Assembly (NCBI RefSeq): GCF_025370935.1
Contig: NC_133474.1
Span: 12,189,597 to 12,253,596, forward strand
Direction: 5' to 3'
Length of the DNA stretch: 64,000 bases
Source of the DNA: Choristoneura fumiferana
Taxonomy: Eukaryota; Arthropoda; Insecta; Lepidoptera; Tortricidae
How positions within the stretch are numbered: the stretch's first letter is position 1; every line of letters starts with the position of its first letter. The notes under the pieces are model-generated. The model worked only from the letters and a program-made list of their open reading frames with translations, was not told the origin of the DNA and made no database searches. Below, piece after piece: positions 1 to 12,573 of this stretch. Both the position numbers and the translations under genes were made by a program.

Positions 1-589
1 TCATTTTAGTACTGTTACCTTTTTGCCATTTTTCGATTTACTGTCGTTCAGTCTTTTGCCATTTTTCTAGTTTGCAAATGTTGGACGTTTAGTATTTTGT
101 ACAAAAAAAAAAGAAAATACCTTTGTCACTTCAGTAATTATGCCCTCCCCGAGTTGAAGTTTTATACACTTTTAGTCGTTTGGTTGTATTGATAAGAATT
201 AATTTATAAGAATTTAGCTATTTGTTCTTAAAAACTAAAACATACGTTTGGCATTTTAGCCATTTTAACATATACAAAAGCATACATTCAAACAGGATTA
301 GCAAAAAAACTTCACGAAATATTATAGATTTGGTGAAATTAGTCATTACTCTTGACCTTTATCGTGTATTAAAAAAGTGTTTAGTATATATACGTAGTAA
401 AATATCATTGCAATTCGATGTTTGGTATATAGAAACATCATATTTTCTTAAGATTTATAACTTTATTTATAAATTATAATGATTATTATTCCTTAAAACT
501 TTAAGTTCTTTTTGTTGCAAAAGGATAAAAGAAAATAGTATGTATGTATGTAAACTCTTAATTGTACAAAAGAAAAGAAACACAACACA

Positions 590-680
590 ATTGACAAACT
601 TTGAGATACTTGTACAAAGGCGGACTTATCCCTTTAAGGGATCTCTCCCAGGCAACCTCAATAGTAAATCTATTTCAAAA
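590..680 (-). mobile_element. LINE 3'-end fragment (same family as 63186-63330)
   Basis: The block CAAAGGCGGACTTATCCC...GGGATCTCTCCCAGGCAACC recurs, diverged, at about 63283-63322. The second copy is joined to an ACAATACAAT tail at its other end, which suggests a retroelement 3' end in antisense. The rest of 1-590 shows nothing recognisable. Confidence 0.45.
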
Positions 681-792
681 TTTTGTAGTTATAATTTTAT
701 CGCTACGGTTCTGTTTGCATCGAATAAAGATGATGTTCGGCCCTAAGTATTTGAAATTTAGAGTTAGAAGTTTTAATTTGTTTTTATTAATG

Positions 793-1008
793 TTACATAA
801 ATAGCTTAAGTTTAGTCCAGAAGGCCCCTCGAGTTGTCCCTGGCGCAAAGGTAGCCATCAAACTGGCCGCATTACCACGTTTAATGGCGATAGACAATCT
901 TTGCACCAGGGAACGAATCCGCGCGGGCGTGAGCGTGAGACCCCCTTTCCGTAATTCGACGTCCCACTTCCCGAATGTAAATAATCGCCTCAAACGCAAG
1001 AGGAACAA
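793..1008 (-). mobile_element. Possible fragment of the same retroelement family, N-terminal side
   Basis: A minus-strand frame reads KGGLTLTPARIRSLVQRL then SIAIKRGNAASLMATF. It lies beside the decayed RT copies and looks like a block that precedes the RT domain in this family. Assignment is from memory only. Confidence 0.3.
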
Positions 1009-1075
1009 AATAATAGTGCCGAATAATTCTGCCGTTTTTTGACCGCAAAATCCACCGCGGATTGCCGCGGACTAT

Positions 1076-2110
1076 TCAGCTGAGGTGCGAGGCGGCGAAA
1101 GTACTAACGCACGTAACGTCCGACAGCAAACACTTCCCGTTCTGCCATGGCACTAAAGTTAAGCCATCTGGCCTTTTGCTGTCGGTTCGACAGAGGACCG
1201 AAGGCTCCAGAACGCAGAGGATGTTGGCGGATATTAAAGCCCTCTTCAGTATGTCAAAGAGAGCGTAGTAGCGCGGAAATTTTCCTGAACATCGACAAGA
1301 ACTCAACGCGTGAAATGGCCAGGGTGCGTACCGGTGGCTAGGTATAACAACTTTAGATATATTATTGGTAGATATAACTTTCAGTGGGTATAATGAATTA
1401 TTGGTATAATCTGGAATACGTAATACTATTATAATAATAATGTGTTATGCCAAAAAAGTAGGTTAGGTTAGAACTGCGACCCTATCAAGAAACGAAACTG
1501 CCTGAAAACTAGGTTAGGTTAGAATTGCAACTCCAACGATTTCATAAAGAAAACTAAATTATATCTACACATTATACTACTAAATACTTATAGCATAATA
1601 TTGTGAAATTATGTGTTATTTGTTATACCGATCATCTTAAGCCCTGATGGCCATTTGCTTCCACCATGGAGCCGCAGATGCATTTATGAGGCACACAAAC
1701 ATCGCAGCCCAGGCGGAGAGCTACTGCCACCCACAATGAGTCGTTGTCCAGAAGTATTTCCAAATAAGGAGCAAGCAAAGCCCATAACCACGCTCCCGCT
1801 TTGATTTTTGATACCGACTTCAGCCTGGCTAAATCCACCCTAGTGGCACACCCACCCACAAGTGCCAGAGCGTCTCTAGCCCCCACGTCATCCCAAACTC
1901 GTTATATCAGCGGAGCCCGAGGCAGCGACGCTATTAGGTGTCGAGCCGTCCACCTCGCCAGTGCACTGAGCTGATGGGGTTTCATGAGAATTTTTAATTT
2001 TAAGAGACAAGGCCACTATAATAACTCCATGTGCTGATGCGAGGAAGACTGGCAAGCCCACATTCTCCACACGCCGCAAACTGAGACCAAACTTGAACAT
2101 GGGACTTGGT
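1076..2110 (-). mobile_element. Decayed non-LTR reverse-transcriptase element, C-terminal part
   Basis: Minus-strand frames with several shifts read LSLRRVENVGLPVFLASAHG (near 2090), then KAGAWLWALLAP...LRLGCDVCVPHKCICGS (1632-1886), then PSVLCRTDSKRPDGLTLVPW (1076-1306). These blocks belong to the region downstream of the RT domain of a LINE-type family seen in many insects. The copy is broken by indels and a ~300-bp unrelated insertion (about 1320-1620). Confidence 0.6.
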
Positions 2111-2229
2111 TGAATTTAGTAGTGACGGGCAGGCTTCCTCCAGGTCGCATTCTGTCCTTAAGACTACAGAGTCCAAAGTATATGAGGCCGGTGTGTGGGG
2201 GGCCGTTCGCCTGATGACTCGGTAGCACC

Positions 2230-3620
2230 TCCGGGTCTTGAGACGCTTGTGTTCGAAGCATCCTCCCGCGTCCCGCACGTTAAATTTCCCTCGGGAGCCG
2301 GATCGGTCCATTCAAGCCTTGCCGGTAAACTTGGAGGATGTGGTGCGAGCACTAGGGTCATTCCATAATGGGTCAGCCGTGGGCTTAGACGGAATTCGAC
2401 CAGCTCATTTTCAGCTGGGTTTTGGAACACTGAGGTCACGATCCACAACACGCACTTTCGTCACGGAACCCGGAAATCCAGACTGTGTCGTCTTGAAGTA
2501 GGATCTCAAGAACGCGTCCAATACTGGCGAGAGGGATGTTCTGTTGGGCGAAGTGAAAAAATACATTCCCACCCTGTACCTTTTTTACACCAGGTCTATC
2601 ATTCTTCTTCTAACCTTGTCTACGGCGATTCTAAAATTCTTTCGCAGGTGGGTGCGCAGTAGGGAGATCAGCTTGGACCGCTTACCTTCAGTCTTACTAT
2701 TCATGAAGCACTGTCGTCTCGAAAATCACCTCTTAATATTTGGTATTTACTCGTAGATGATGGCACGGCGAATATGGGACAGATTTAACCCCGCCTGTTC
2801 TCCTTCTTTAACTTCAAAGGTCTTTCTTCCTGGTCTCAAAGGGCTTTTTACACGAGACCTTTACCCTCTTGGGTTCTTCTATTTTCCAAGAGGCCATTTC
2901 TAGTGCACTAGAGACCAGGAAGCGTCTATTTTGCTCGCCCAGGAACGTTTGAAGAGTATTAATACCCATCTCATCTTGACTCTGTTACGAATGTGTTTCG
3001 CAGTTCCAAAAATAACCTATTTTTTGAAAACCACTCCAATGGTTGTGTTCGGGTAAAACTTCTTCTTTTGACGTCACGTTGAGAGATACAAAGGAGACTG
3101 TATTGAACGTGTCCCTTGCGGATGAGCAATGGGTCCAAGCGTCCTTGCCCATATGTAACGGTGGTCTCGGTTTGCGGCGTACGGCGGATGTGGGCTTGCC
3201 AGCGTTCCTCGGATCGGCACATGGAGTTGGTGGCCTTATCTCCTAAATTTTTAAATCTCATAAAGGTTACCAATACCATTTCGTATGTGCATGATGCACT
3301 GGCGAGCCGAATGAGACTGGCGTCACTGCACGGGGCTCCGCAGATACAATGAGTTTGGGATGACGAGGGGGCTAGGGACGCTCTAGCACGGCCTGTGGGT
3401 GTAACCACTGGGGTGGGTTTGGCCAGGCTGAAGTCGGCATCAAAAGTCAAAGCGGGAACGTGGTTATAGGCGTTGCATGTTCCTTATTTGGGAACAGTCT
3501 TGGACAACGACTCATTGCGGGTGGCAGTAGCTCTCCGCCTGGGCTGCGATGTTTGTGTGCCTCATAACTGCAGCTGCGGCTCCATGGTGGAACCGAATGG
3601 CCATCAGGGTGTGTTATGAC
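2230..3620 (+). mobile_element. Decayed non-LTR reverse-transcriptase element, RT plus C-terminal part
   Basis: Plus-strand fragments read LEDVVRALGSFHNGSAVGLD with GIRPAHFQ (about 2320-2410), LLGEVKKYIPTLYLFYTR (about 2540), a VDDG catalytic-type motif near 2755, and GGLGLRRTADVGLPAFLGSA near 3160-3230. All are frameshifted. The 3' half matches the reverse complement of the neighbouring minus-strand copy (1630-2110 against 3130-3630). Confidence 0.6.
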
Positions 3621-3621
3621 C

Positions 3622-4118
3622 AGTATAACAACTTTAGATATACTTTCACTAGAATAAAAGATATTTGGCATAAATACCAGTAATTCATTATACCCCACTG
3701 AACGCTACATCGAACATAGGTTATATCACATATATTATACCATCAATCAGGCCTACGCGTCTGTTCCAGACGAATTTTGGCGTGTTGCCTGTGCACAACG
3801 TCTTTGGTGGCTGACTAGACCGATGCGAGAGCGACATGTCCGTCCACATCTCTGACAAGCGAAGTCTGCGGATGTTGATGCAGAACGGCCTTGGTGTCGT
3901 TTCTGTCTCTTTTCAATAAGTGCATTGAGCCAGGCAAGCCTTCATCGCAATACTTGCGGCCCTCCACACACGTCTGCACCAATCAGTGCATTTTTCCGAA
4001 AGCTTTTCTCAGTCTAGGTGGTCAATTTTTAAGACGGCCATATCTCACTTAGCGCAGTCCTTAAATCTCAGCAAAGGTCTCACGACGTTTCATTTGGCAT
4101 TATACCATATTACTGTTA
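3622..4118. other. Flank of the decayed retroelements; no gene
   Basis: The motif TATAACAACTTTAGATATA starts near 3622, recurs at about 1345, and appears inverted near 4400. It may mark edges of an older composite insertion. The 3750-4080 stretch is GC-richer and could be more decayed element, but I recognise no product. Confidence 0.3.
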
Positions 4119-4268
4119 GGGGCTGTTTCACCATCCATTGATTAGCGTTAACCGACGGTTAAATGTGATGCCGTCTCCGTCTATTGAGTCTATTCGAACA
4201 AAACAAATAGAGACGGCATCACACCTAACCACCAGTTAACAGTAATCAATGGATGGTGAAACAGCCCC
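4119..4268. mobile_element. MITE, 150 bp, TTA target duplication
   Basis: Long inverted termini begin GGGGCTGTTTCACCATCCAT and pair with ATGGATGGTGAAACAGCCCC. The element is flanked by TTA at 4116-4118 and 4269-4271. Confidence 0.85.
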
Positions 4269-4271
4269 TTA

Positions 4272-5067
4272 GTATATTAATAGTTTGGTACAACAAGTAC
4301 AACAAGTCCATGATACCGGAATAGTTAGATCATGAGAATATAAAAAATGTTGTTGTACCAATAGTGCATTATATTTCTTAATCGTTATATAGACCAATGA
4401 TATATCTAAAGTTGCTATAGCAACCATGACGCATGAGTTTGTTATTCAGGTTTCTTACTTATAAGGTACTAATAAGTACTATAATGTTGAATGAATGATT
4501 TATTTGCATAACATAGAAAAAAAAGTTCTGAAGTTTTAGTTGAAATGCTAATTAAAGTTATTACCTACAGAATAAATTAAGGTATTTTACGTATTATTTC
4601 ATCCTTAAACCTAAGTGTATATACACCAAAAATAGTAGGACATGATAATGATCAAAATACCTCAAAAAAAAATAGTGAAAAAAACCTTTTGTGCATTTTG
4701 TTAGAAATCAGATGGTGCCTTTGTGATTAATTACCTTATAATATTAATAAAAGTCTAGTGTTAGTAACAGTTAACGTTAAGTTATTGAAATTTTAGCATT
4801 GATGATTAATATTTATTATAATTAATTAATATTATTTATATAATTTCTGTTCAGTAGGTACTTTGGAATATTTTTTCCCTTGCAATTTGGTAAATCAGCA
4901 TTATGAACAGTTTGATAAGAAATAAAATGTGTATTGTTAGTAAAAACATGCTAAATTTATTGAGACGTAAAATCACATAAGTTAATTTGAAATATGACGT
5001 TTGAGGTAAATTTTTACGTTTAGTCTTTTTGCCTGATTGCATTTGCTCGATGACTAGGGGACAATTT
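4272..5067. other. AT-rich intergenic DNA
   Basis: I see no gene, RNA or clear repeat here other than the inverted TATATCTAAAGTTG motif near 4400. Confidence 0.4.
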
Positions 5068-5264
5068 ACTAAAGCGACACTTATCTCCTAAACCAGTGGA
5101 TTTTGCTATGAATTATTAAAACCTTATTATAGTCTATTAAATTATGTGTCATATATTCCTGGAAATTTTAAAATTGGTTGTCTGGTTAAAAAGTTATGAT
5201 TTTTTTTCGTAAAAAAAAAACTTTAAATCGCTCTCCTGTAAAGTTGACGAAGTGTCGCTTTAGT
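5068..5264. mobile_element. MITE-like element with 15-bp inverted termini
   Basis: ACTAAAGCGACACTT at the left pairs exactly with AAGTGTCGCTTTAGT at the right, about 197 bp apart. A separate short hairpin with TTGCTCAACTT / AAGTTGAGCA arms follows at 5308-5346. Confidence 0.55.
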
Positions 5265-6129
5265 ACTTTTGCCTGCCGAGCGACGATATTATTATGTAAC
5301 TTTTACCTTGCTCAACTTACCTCACTGTCGAGGCAAGTTGAGCATGTCTGACTTTAGTCACGTTAGAGAAATACAAAGTAGAAAAAACAGTCCGAAGTCA
5401 GTATTTTCAGACAAATTTCCTAACAATCAAAGCAGGTATCATATTTCTAGTGCAAACCATTACGAAATGAGAAAGTGATAAATACAAAATTACTTAATGT
5501 GCCCCTCTCTACCTATATATATCTATCTTTATATATCTCTTATTTCTGATATGTATCTTTGATTTTTGGTTCCATAGACACTCGTAGGACCTAAATTATT
5601 GAATAAACTTTATAGTTAGTTTCTGAGTTTCATCTTTCTGACGCCTTATAATGATGTTTTTCTAGATATAAAACTCGGAAATCAAAGCAAACAAAACACT
5701 TCGGCAGCTTTGCATAATCAAACTTGATATGAATGTTCACACCACCCAAGTGACAAGTATTAATCGATTTTTAGATAGGGGTAGGCACTTGTTGCTTAGT
5801 AAACAGGACTGGCTTCTATTCACTCGCACTTGCAGTTACACATTAGTATAAGTGCATAGAGCACATATTGCATAAGTGCTAAGTTAATACTACACACATT
5901 TGACAAGTGTAAGTGACAAGTACTAAGAATTAGCTACTAAGCTCGTGTAAACCAAGCATTACTCAGCAACAGCACCGCCTACAATACTGCCAATTCTATT
6001 ATTATCACATACAACGTACACTTTACCTTGATAATTAATAATATGAAAAATAATATTATATAGACGTAACTGCTGTTAAAAATTAATGTCTGAAAAAAAC
6101 AACACCTGACGTATTTCCACAAGTCTTAG

Positions 6130-7202
6130 TCCTACTATAATATTATAAATGTGAAAGTTTGTGAGTGAGTATGTTTGTTACTTCTTCACGCTGAAACGGC
6201 TGGACGGATTTGGATGAAATTTGGCGAAAACTTAGTTTATAACCTGGATTCCCACGGGATAGGGTTAAAATCTCGAAATAACAACCGCTGGGCTTAGAGT
6301 CATGAAATTTGGTATGATGTAGGTAGTTGGACGTCTTGAATAACACAGGCCACTTTTTGACCCGATATTCCCACGATGGGATAATTAGGGATAAAATCTT
6401 GAAATAACAACCGCTGGGCTTAGAGCCATGAAATTTATTATGTAGATAGCTGGACCTTTGAAATAACACATAAGCTACTTTTTATCCCGATATTCCCACG
6501 GCATAATAAAATCTTTAAATAATAACCGCTAGGCTTAGAATCATTAAATTTGGTATGTAGGTAGTTGGATGTCTAGAAAAACACATAGACGACTTTTTGA
6601 CCCGATATTACCACGGGATATCTAGGGATAAAATGTCGAAATAACAACCGTTGGGCTTAGAGGAATGAAATTCGGTATGTATGTAGGTAGCCGGACGTCT
6701 GGAATAACACATACGCTACTTTTTATCCCGATATTCCTACGGGATAGTTTTGTAACTAAGGGACCCCATAAATCCCTGTATTATTATTATTATTTTGTTT
6801 TTTTTTATAATTGTATACTGTAGTTTTTAAGTATTTTATTTGTAATTATTTTATTTTGAATAAATGACTAGCTGCCAAGTTTCTTGCTGCGCATTCTTCT
6901 TCGGCAGGTTCGGCAATGATGGTCTTTCCGAAAGCGCTAGTAGTTTAAAAAATGACGTGTAAAAGTGCCCATTGCGGCCTATTTAGTGAATAAATTATTT
7001 GAATTTGGATAGGGAAAAATTTTGAAATTTCAGCACTGGGTTAGTCTTGAATTTTGTAGAGTTATTCACAACACAACCTCAATGAAGACTACGATATAAA
7101 TTTTGGAAATTTCCAGGGAAATTTTATAAAATCCCGAAAATTTCAATTGCAACTACCAGACCGAGTTAGTTTACGCGTGCGAAGCTGCAGGTAAAAGCTA
7201 GT
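6130..7202 (+). mobile_element. Helitron-like or related lepidopteran repeat with internal tandem units
   Basis: It begins TCCTACTATAATATTATAAA and ends AAAGCTAGT, the TC...CTAGT ends common to non-autonomous Helitron-like repeats in Lepidoptera. It contains four tandem units of about 116-126 bp (6275, 6401, 6517 and 6638 to about 6745), each starting near GAAATAACAACCGCTGGGCT. Frames in it are not genes. Confidence 0.55.
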
Positions 7203-8839
7203 TATAAATATATCAAACTGTTTTTGCACAAAACTCTGTTCATCAAGCGCATAACATAATTGTTAAAAAAAAATTAGAAATGTAATATTGATTTTAAAAC
7301 CGTGAAGCTTATATTTATTCGACTCTACTTCTTTTGTTATCTTTTCAATTGGCATTTCTATGCATTTATTACCCAAGCGCCAAGCGTGAGCTCGAACAAT
7401 TGCATGTGTATCAAGAATTGTGAGTCGTATTTTAAATTTCAATTTAAATTTTCTACGTAATCACGAGCCGTTGTGCAATGCTTCACGACAGCACGTGGCG
7501 GCTGTTTACACGTGGATAAACGCAGCGAATAAAAACAATTGTGAAAGGGACTAATTGACGAAAGATTATGAGAAGTAAGTTATGTGTATAACACACCTAT
7601 CAAATGAAAAGGATTGTTATGAAGGTTCAAATTTGTGTTTTCATAATTTAAAGAGTTTTGTAAAGCGTATTTAAGGTAGGTATAACATTACAAAATATTC
7701 CTAGTTGACTACGGAACCCTAAAAACGATTTCAAAGAACGGTGTGTGTTTTGGGTAGCAAAGTTTTTTTATATATTATTATTATATAAATGAGACCAAAC
7801 AGGAGCATTCGAAACGTTCTTTTCCATGAATTTCAGGAAAAATTAATGACGATTTCCTTTAGTCATTAAATCTAGCCCCTGCCTAGCTATTCTCGAAATT
7901 GCAAAAGAAAGCCGTTGACTGCAAGTGCTGATCTCTAATGTAAGCATATGTCAATATAACCCCGGCCTGTAGCATCATCAGGTATTCTAGAAGCACGTTG
8001 CTGATAAGCGCGGCGTTTGTAGCATTGAAACGGTGAATTAACATTTCCATCGCGCCGGTACTCAGGGCCGTCTCCTCGTAATGCGTGACACCACCTGTTC
8101 CGGGACGCCACTTAGCATTGTTAATAGGTACCTACTGCAGTTGCAAAACAAACTTTTCCTAGCACCCCTAAGCACGTTAGCGTATATCAGTTTTTTTTCG
8201 TAGACAAAATTCTACCTGTGTTTAACGAAAAGCGAATGATTTCAGTTATGACACACTCTTTTTGTTTTGTTTTTTTTTTATATTAGGTACTTTTGTGTTG
8301 TATGTACAATAAAGTGTTTACATACATATATAAGAAAATGGAACTTGCCTTTATAGAACTTTACATTCGTTCGTAATTTTCCTTTCAGCTCTTAAAAGTA
8401 AGTCTTCAAGTAATTGAAGAAAGAAGAAATATTACAATCGTGATTAGAAATTAAAGCAGCTGACGACGCTTTTGAAACGATTTTCTTTTTTAACTGAATG
8501 AGTTTTTCCCATCTCTATAGTTTTATTGATTTAAAATACTTAATCAAAGTCCAAGTTATAAAAGTTTCAATCCCTTGATTATATTTAATCAAAAGAACCA
8601 TTGTACACTTTGAAGGCTTTGCTTGGATCGGTATTAAAATAGTTATTTGTGAAGCCGATAATCTACAGAGGAGTATAAAACTCAGTATTAACAAATTTTC
8701 AATACGTAGGTAAGGCTTATAGCTCGGGTCGTCCAAATTTTATTTAATAACAGGCAGTAGGCATAGATTGTGGCATTAGATTAAGGAAATAACAATGACT
8801 AATTAAAATCTATTATTCTACAAGGTCAAATTTTTAACG
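7203..8839. other. Intergenic, no gene seen
   Basis: AT-rich DNA. Near 7706-7726 a short CTACGGAACCCTAAAA block matches the end of the GGGTTCCGT repeat family found at 18500 and 28220. Nothing else is recognisable. Confidence 0.4.
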
Positions 8840-9002
8840 TGATACGACAATATAATGCATTAACTCATTTATTTAAATTAGTCTGATAAAATTTAGGATT
8901 CTCATACTTTGTTGTCATTAAATCACGAACCTCAAAGTTTGGAAACAGCAAATTTAATCAGAGTAATTATAACAAATGAGTTAATTCATTGTATTGTTCA
9001 TC
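8840..9002. mobile_element. Imperfect inverted-repeat (MITE-like) element
   Basis: ACAATATAATGCATTAACTC on the left pairs with GAGTTAATTCATTGTATTGT on the right. Inside this the arms continue as ATTAGTCTGATAAAATTT against AAATTTAATCAGAGTAAT. Confidence 0.5.
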
Positions 9003-10957
9003 ATTAACTGAGCTTGAATGAAACACTGATTTTGTTGATGGGTATTAGTATCGGAATGCCAGCTGACGATAATGTACCTACTCCTTTACCAATAAGTATA
9101 ACAGACAGAATATAGCGGCCTTAACTCACGATGCATATTATCTGCTTATTCTAGCTATATTATCTACTTTTCACTTCTCGTGCTCTTGAAATGTTACTAT
9201 ATAGTCTCTGCATATCGAGACTAAAGGTTCTTATTAATCTCGAAGGATTAAAGTTTGTTTTTTAATTTACTCTGGGAACCCTTATACAGCTAACCACGTT
9301 ATTTGTAAATGGAGGATTATCGCCATTTTTATTGATTGTGTACCTATAGTCAATTTTTATGGCGTGGAAATAACCTCAAAATGACAACTGTGGAAAAAAT
9401 AAAAAATCATTTAATATCGTGAATAACGATTAAAATTATTACGAATATTTAATTATATTAAGTATGATTTCACTTTATTATGCATAGTCCAATATTAGTT
9501 TTAAATAATTTGTTCGGGTGGCTAAACATTTCGTGTCATTATGGCTTGTTTTAGTCCCTCGTTGAACAATCTACTATAATACATTGTACTCTGCTAGACC
9601 TTAAGAAGGTGTCATGTTTTGACTTGTTTTAGGTGTGCTAATGTAGCTACGCGACGGATTAACAAGTCTATTGATTAAAGGCTTAATATGCTGTTATTTT
9701 TAATTTTACATAAAAAATAGCCATAGATAAATTTTCTTAGCAGGAACTGGATCCGTAGGTACGATCTCGGTTTATTTACCCGTACGGCCCGTACCGTCTC
9801 TGTTTTATTACCTTACCTACCACGATGCTTTTGAATGCGCACGTAATGTATTTTCAGTACATAAAAACATCACTTTCATGTCGTTTTTAAAGTTTTTCAA
9901 ACATAAAAAAACTGTTTCTTTACTTTAAATAGCTTTTGTTCAGTTGTCTAATTTATTTCGTTTTTTCATCAGTAGTAAATCACTATGTTCTCGTGTTGTT
10001 ACACTTAGAGCGTAAATTAGATCAATTAACTTCGGTAAGTAACTAGATAAAATACCATAACGCGACACTACGCTTCGATATGACTAGAGAAAGCATGTGA
10101 AATTTAGCGGATAGGCAATACCTATCAATATTCATGCCAGAATAGAGTAGGTCTGAGTTCAGATGATCTATTGTTAATACCAAATACAGATGCCAATGTT
10201 GCCTTTATCTGATCCAAACCATTAGGTACAGTACACTTACTTCGAGATCAAAAGTTAATTTTAATAACGTTTACAATGTCTTGCATTTTTTTGCATTAAA
10301 ACCAGTACTTAAATTATCATTCTGTTTCTTTTATCACTTTAAGTACCCATTAAAATAATGGCACAAGTAAAGTTTGAGTTTATGCAAAACGAATGCTTGG
10401 TTACGTCGACAAAAGAAGCACGGTGCGACTAATTTAGAAACAAATGTATTGAATTTCTCAACAATGTCTTCGCGTGACTGGAGCAATAGGTTTTAATTAG
10501 TCAGACATGTCAACGGTCACATCTTCTCACCATAATTTGGGATAAATGAAAACGTTTACTATTATAAAGCTGTGAAAAAGTTCGTGCACACTTAATAACA
10601 GCACGTCCGTGGTTTTGAATGAGAACAAAATGACAACTTTCACGAGACAATCCTAGTGCTATAGTGTCATTGTGATGATATATCCCGAGATGGCAGCCCG
10701 GTGGTAAGCTTTTGCCTTGAGGGTCCGCAGATTTATAGTGTCTGTCCGTGACTCAATCACACATCGTTAAGCTCATAGACCTGACTGACGGCGACTGATA
10801 TCTCTGCCTGATTCTCAACGATGTTCCATTTATCAACAGGTAGGTAAAATGTACACGTAAATCACTTAACTATTCTTAGTAAACTATAATGTGAAACTGG
10901 GGAAATCGATAAAATTAACATGATTTTGGCAGAACCATTTTTGCTTGTAAGTATTTT
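9003..10957. other. Intergenic, no gene seen
   Basis: About 2 kb of AT-rich DNA with no coding signal, no RNA gene and no repeat I can name. Confidence 0.4.
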
Positions 10958-11171
10958 AACCCCCGACGCAAAAAAGGGGTATTATGAGTTTGAGCGCTAT
11001 GTGTGTCTGTGTGGCACCGTAGCTCTTAAACGGGCGGACCGATTTGACCGATTTGAATGCAGTTTTTTATTTGAAAGCAGATTTTCTAGCGATGGTTCTT
11101 AGACATGTTTGATCAAAATCGGTTTAGCCGTTTTTGAGATATTGAACTTTGAAGTTACAATGTCGGGGGTT
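10958..11171. mobile_element. MITE with AACCCCCGAC termini
   Basis: The left end AACCCCCGACGCAAAAAAGG and right end TGTCGGGGGTT are inverted. Its interior (GGCACCGTAGCTCTTAAACG) is shared with a truncated copy at about 26099-26280. Confidence 0.6.
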
Positions 11172-11300
11172 TTCCCACTTTTTGTTGGTTAGGTTATGTC
11201 TATATTACTTGATTTCACCTATACATACTGACGGACAGGGAACTGTTAATATCTATTATAGCTATGTAATAGGTAATATGAAACGTAATTTTAGTACTGT

Positions 11301-11441
11301 CAAGGACTTTAATTTATGAGCCACCATGGAACCTTTTCAAAAGAAAAGTCATTACTACGAGTCTCCTTGTTAATTAATGCGATGTCACTATGGCGTTTAC
11401 TATGAAATGTTTCCATGGTGGCTCACGAATTAAAATCCTTG
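11301..11441. mobile_element. MITE with ~30-bp inverted termini
   Basis: CAAGGACTTTAATTTATGAG / CCACCATGGA on the left pairs with TCCATGGTGG / CTCACGAATTAAAATCCTTG on the right. Confidence 0.7.
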
Positions 11442-12546
11442 ACCTTACCATATTTAAATCAAAAACTTTAGTCAATCTTTACAAGAACTGCATGTCGTAG
11501 ACTTCCTAATGAATTGAAACAAGTTCAACTGAAAGTAATCAAAATTCACGAAGTCGTAGATGCAGACAGGCTCCGCATCTCCGTGAACTTTACGAGTTGA
11601 GCAATAAGAAGAAGTACCTATCTAAATCTCTATGCTAGTGCATTTGATACCTTAACAGTAAATACTTCAAGGCATATACATACCTATGTATATAACGTAC
11701 GATTTCGGCTTTTATTATAAGCCTAGACATGCAGAGCATTTTGCTAAGATAAAGCGAAGTTTAACGAAGACGGCATGTTTCAGGTAGATTTATAATTTAT
11801 TACACTAGGTACCTACCTACTCAGAACTATCAAGGCTCATAGTGCACCGCTCGCCGTACATTAGGTGCAAAGCGCTTCCCGCTCATCGTGACAATGCAGT
11901 ATGGCTTAAGCTACATTTTAGTGCTTTAACAATAAACAACCCACGTTGAGTATAAATTGGTACCTACCTACTGTGGATATTTCATTGAAGCGGCGGTTGA
12001 GCTGTTCGACTTGTATTCAACCGATCTTGAGAAATGAGGTGTCAATCTTTATCTTAGAGGTAATGTAAGATGCCTATAGGCACAGTGTGTGAAAGAAAAC
12101 TGAAATCGGCAGCTTTAATGATGAACAGACTTTATTTATATACTTCGTTTAAACTTTTTCCCGCCGGCTCGGTCGTTTGTAAGGGCTTCTTGTTTTACGA
12201 TTAAAAGTAGGTACCACTTCACTCACTTCGCTTCACTTCGATTCGGTTCACTTCGACTTTTCGACTGGCCCCTTGCCAAAATACATGTCTAATCGTAGCT
12301 CCATTTCGAGCTAGTAGTCACAGGAATGCAGACAACGAAACGAACACTAACATAAGTACCTATTAATTTATTGAATCAGGCGTTACTTTGCGGAGGTCCA
12401 TATCAATGAACTTTAACATTATTGTGTTAGAATGATAGACCAAAACCTCTGCTCGTTATACATTTTATGCTTGATCCATGCGATTCGTTTGAAAGTTTCT
12501 AAGTATCAAAGTCATCAGGAAATTTATCGTTCGTTTTATCTTTCAG
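11442..12546. other. Upstream region of the Bcl-2 gene
   Basis: No coding signal. CACTTCGCTTCACTTCG-like repeats occur near 12220-12260. A polypyrimidine tract and CAG end at 12546, so bases from 12547 may be a 5' UTR exon leading to the ATG at 12574. Confidence 0.4.
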
Positions 12547-12573
12547 TTAGACCTTGCGGAGGTAAAATGGAAA

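Noticed and set aside
1458..1530. Telomere-like TTAGG runs (TAGGTTAGGTTAG)
   Set aside because: Only two to three units at each of two places; too short for an interstitial telomere.
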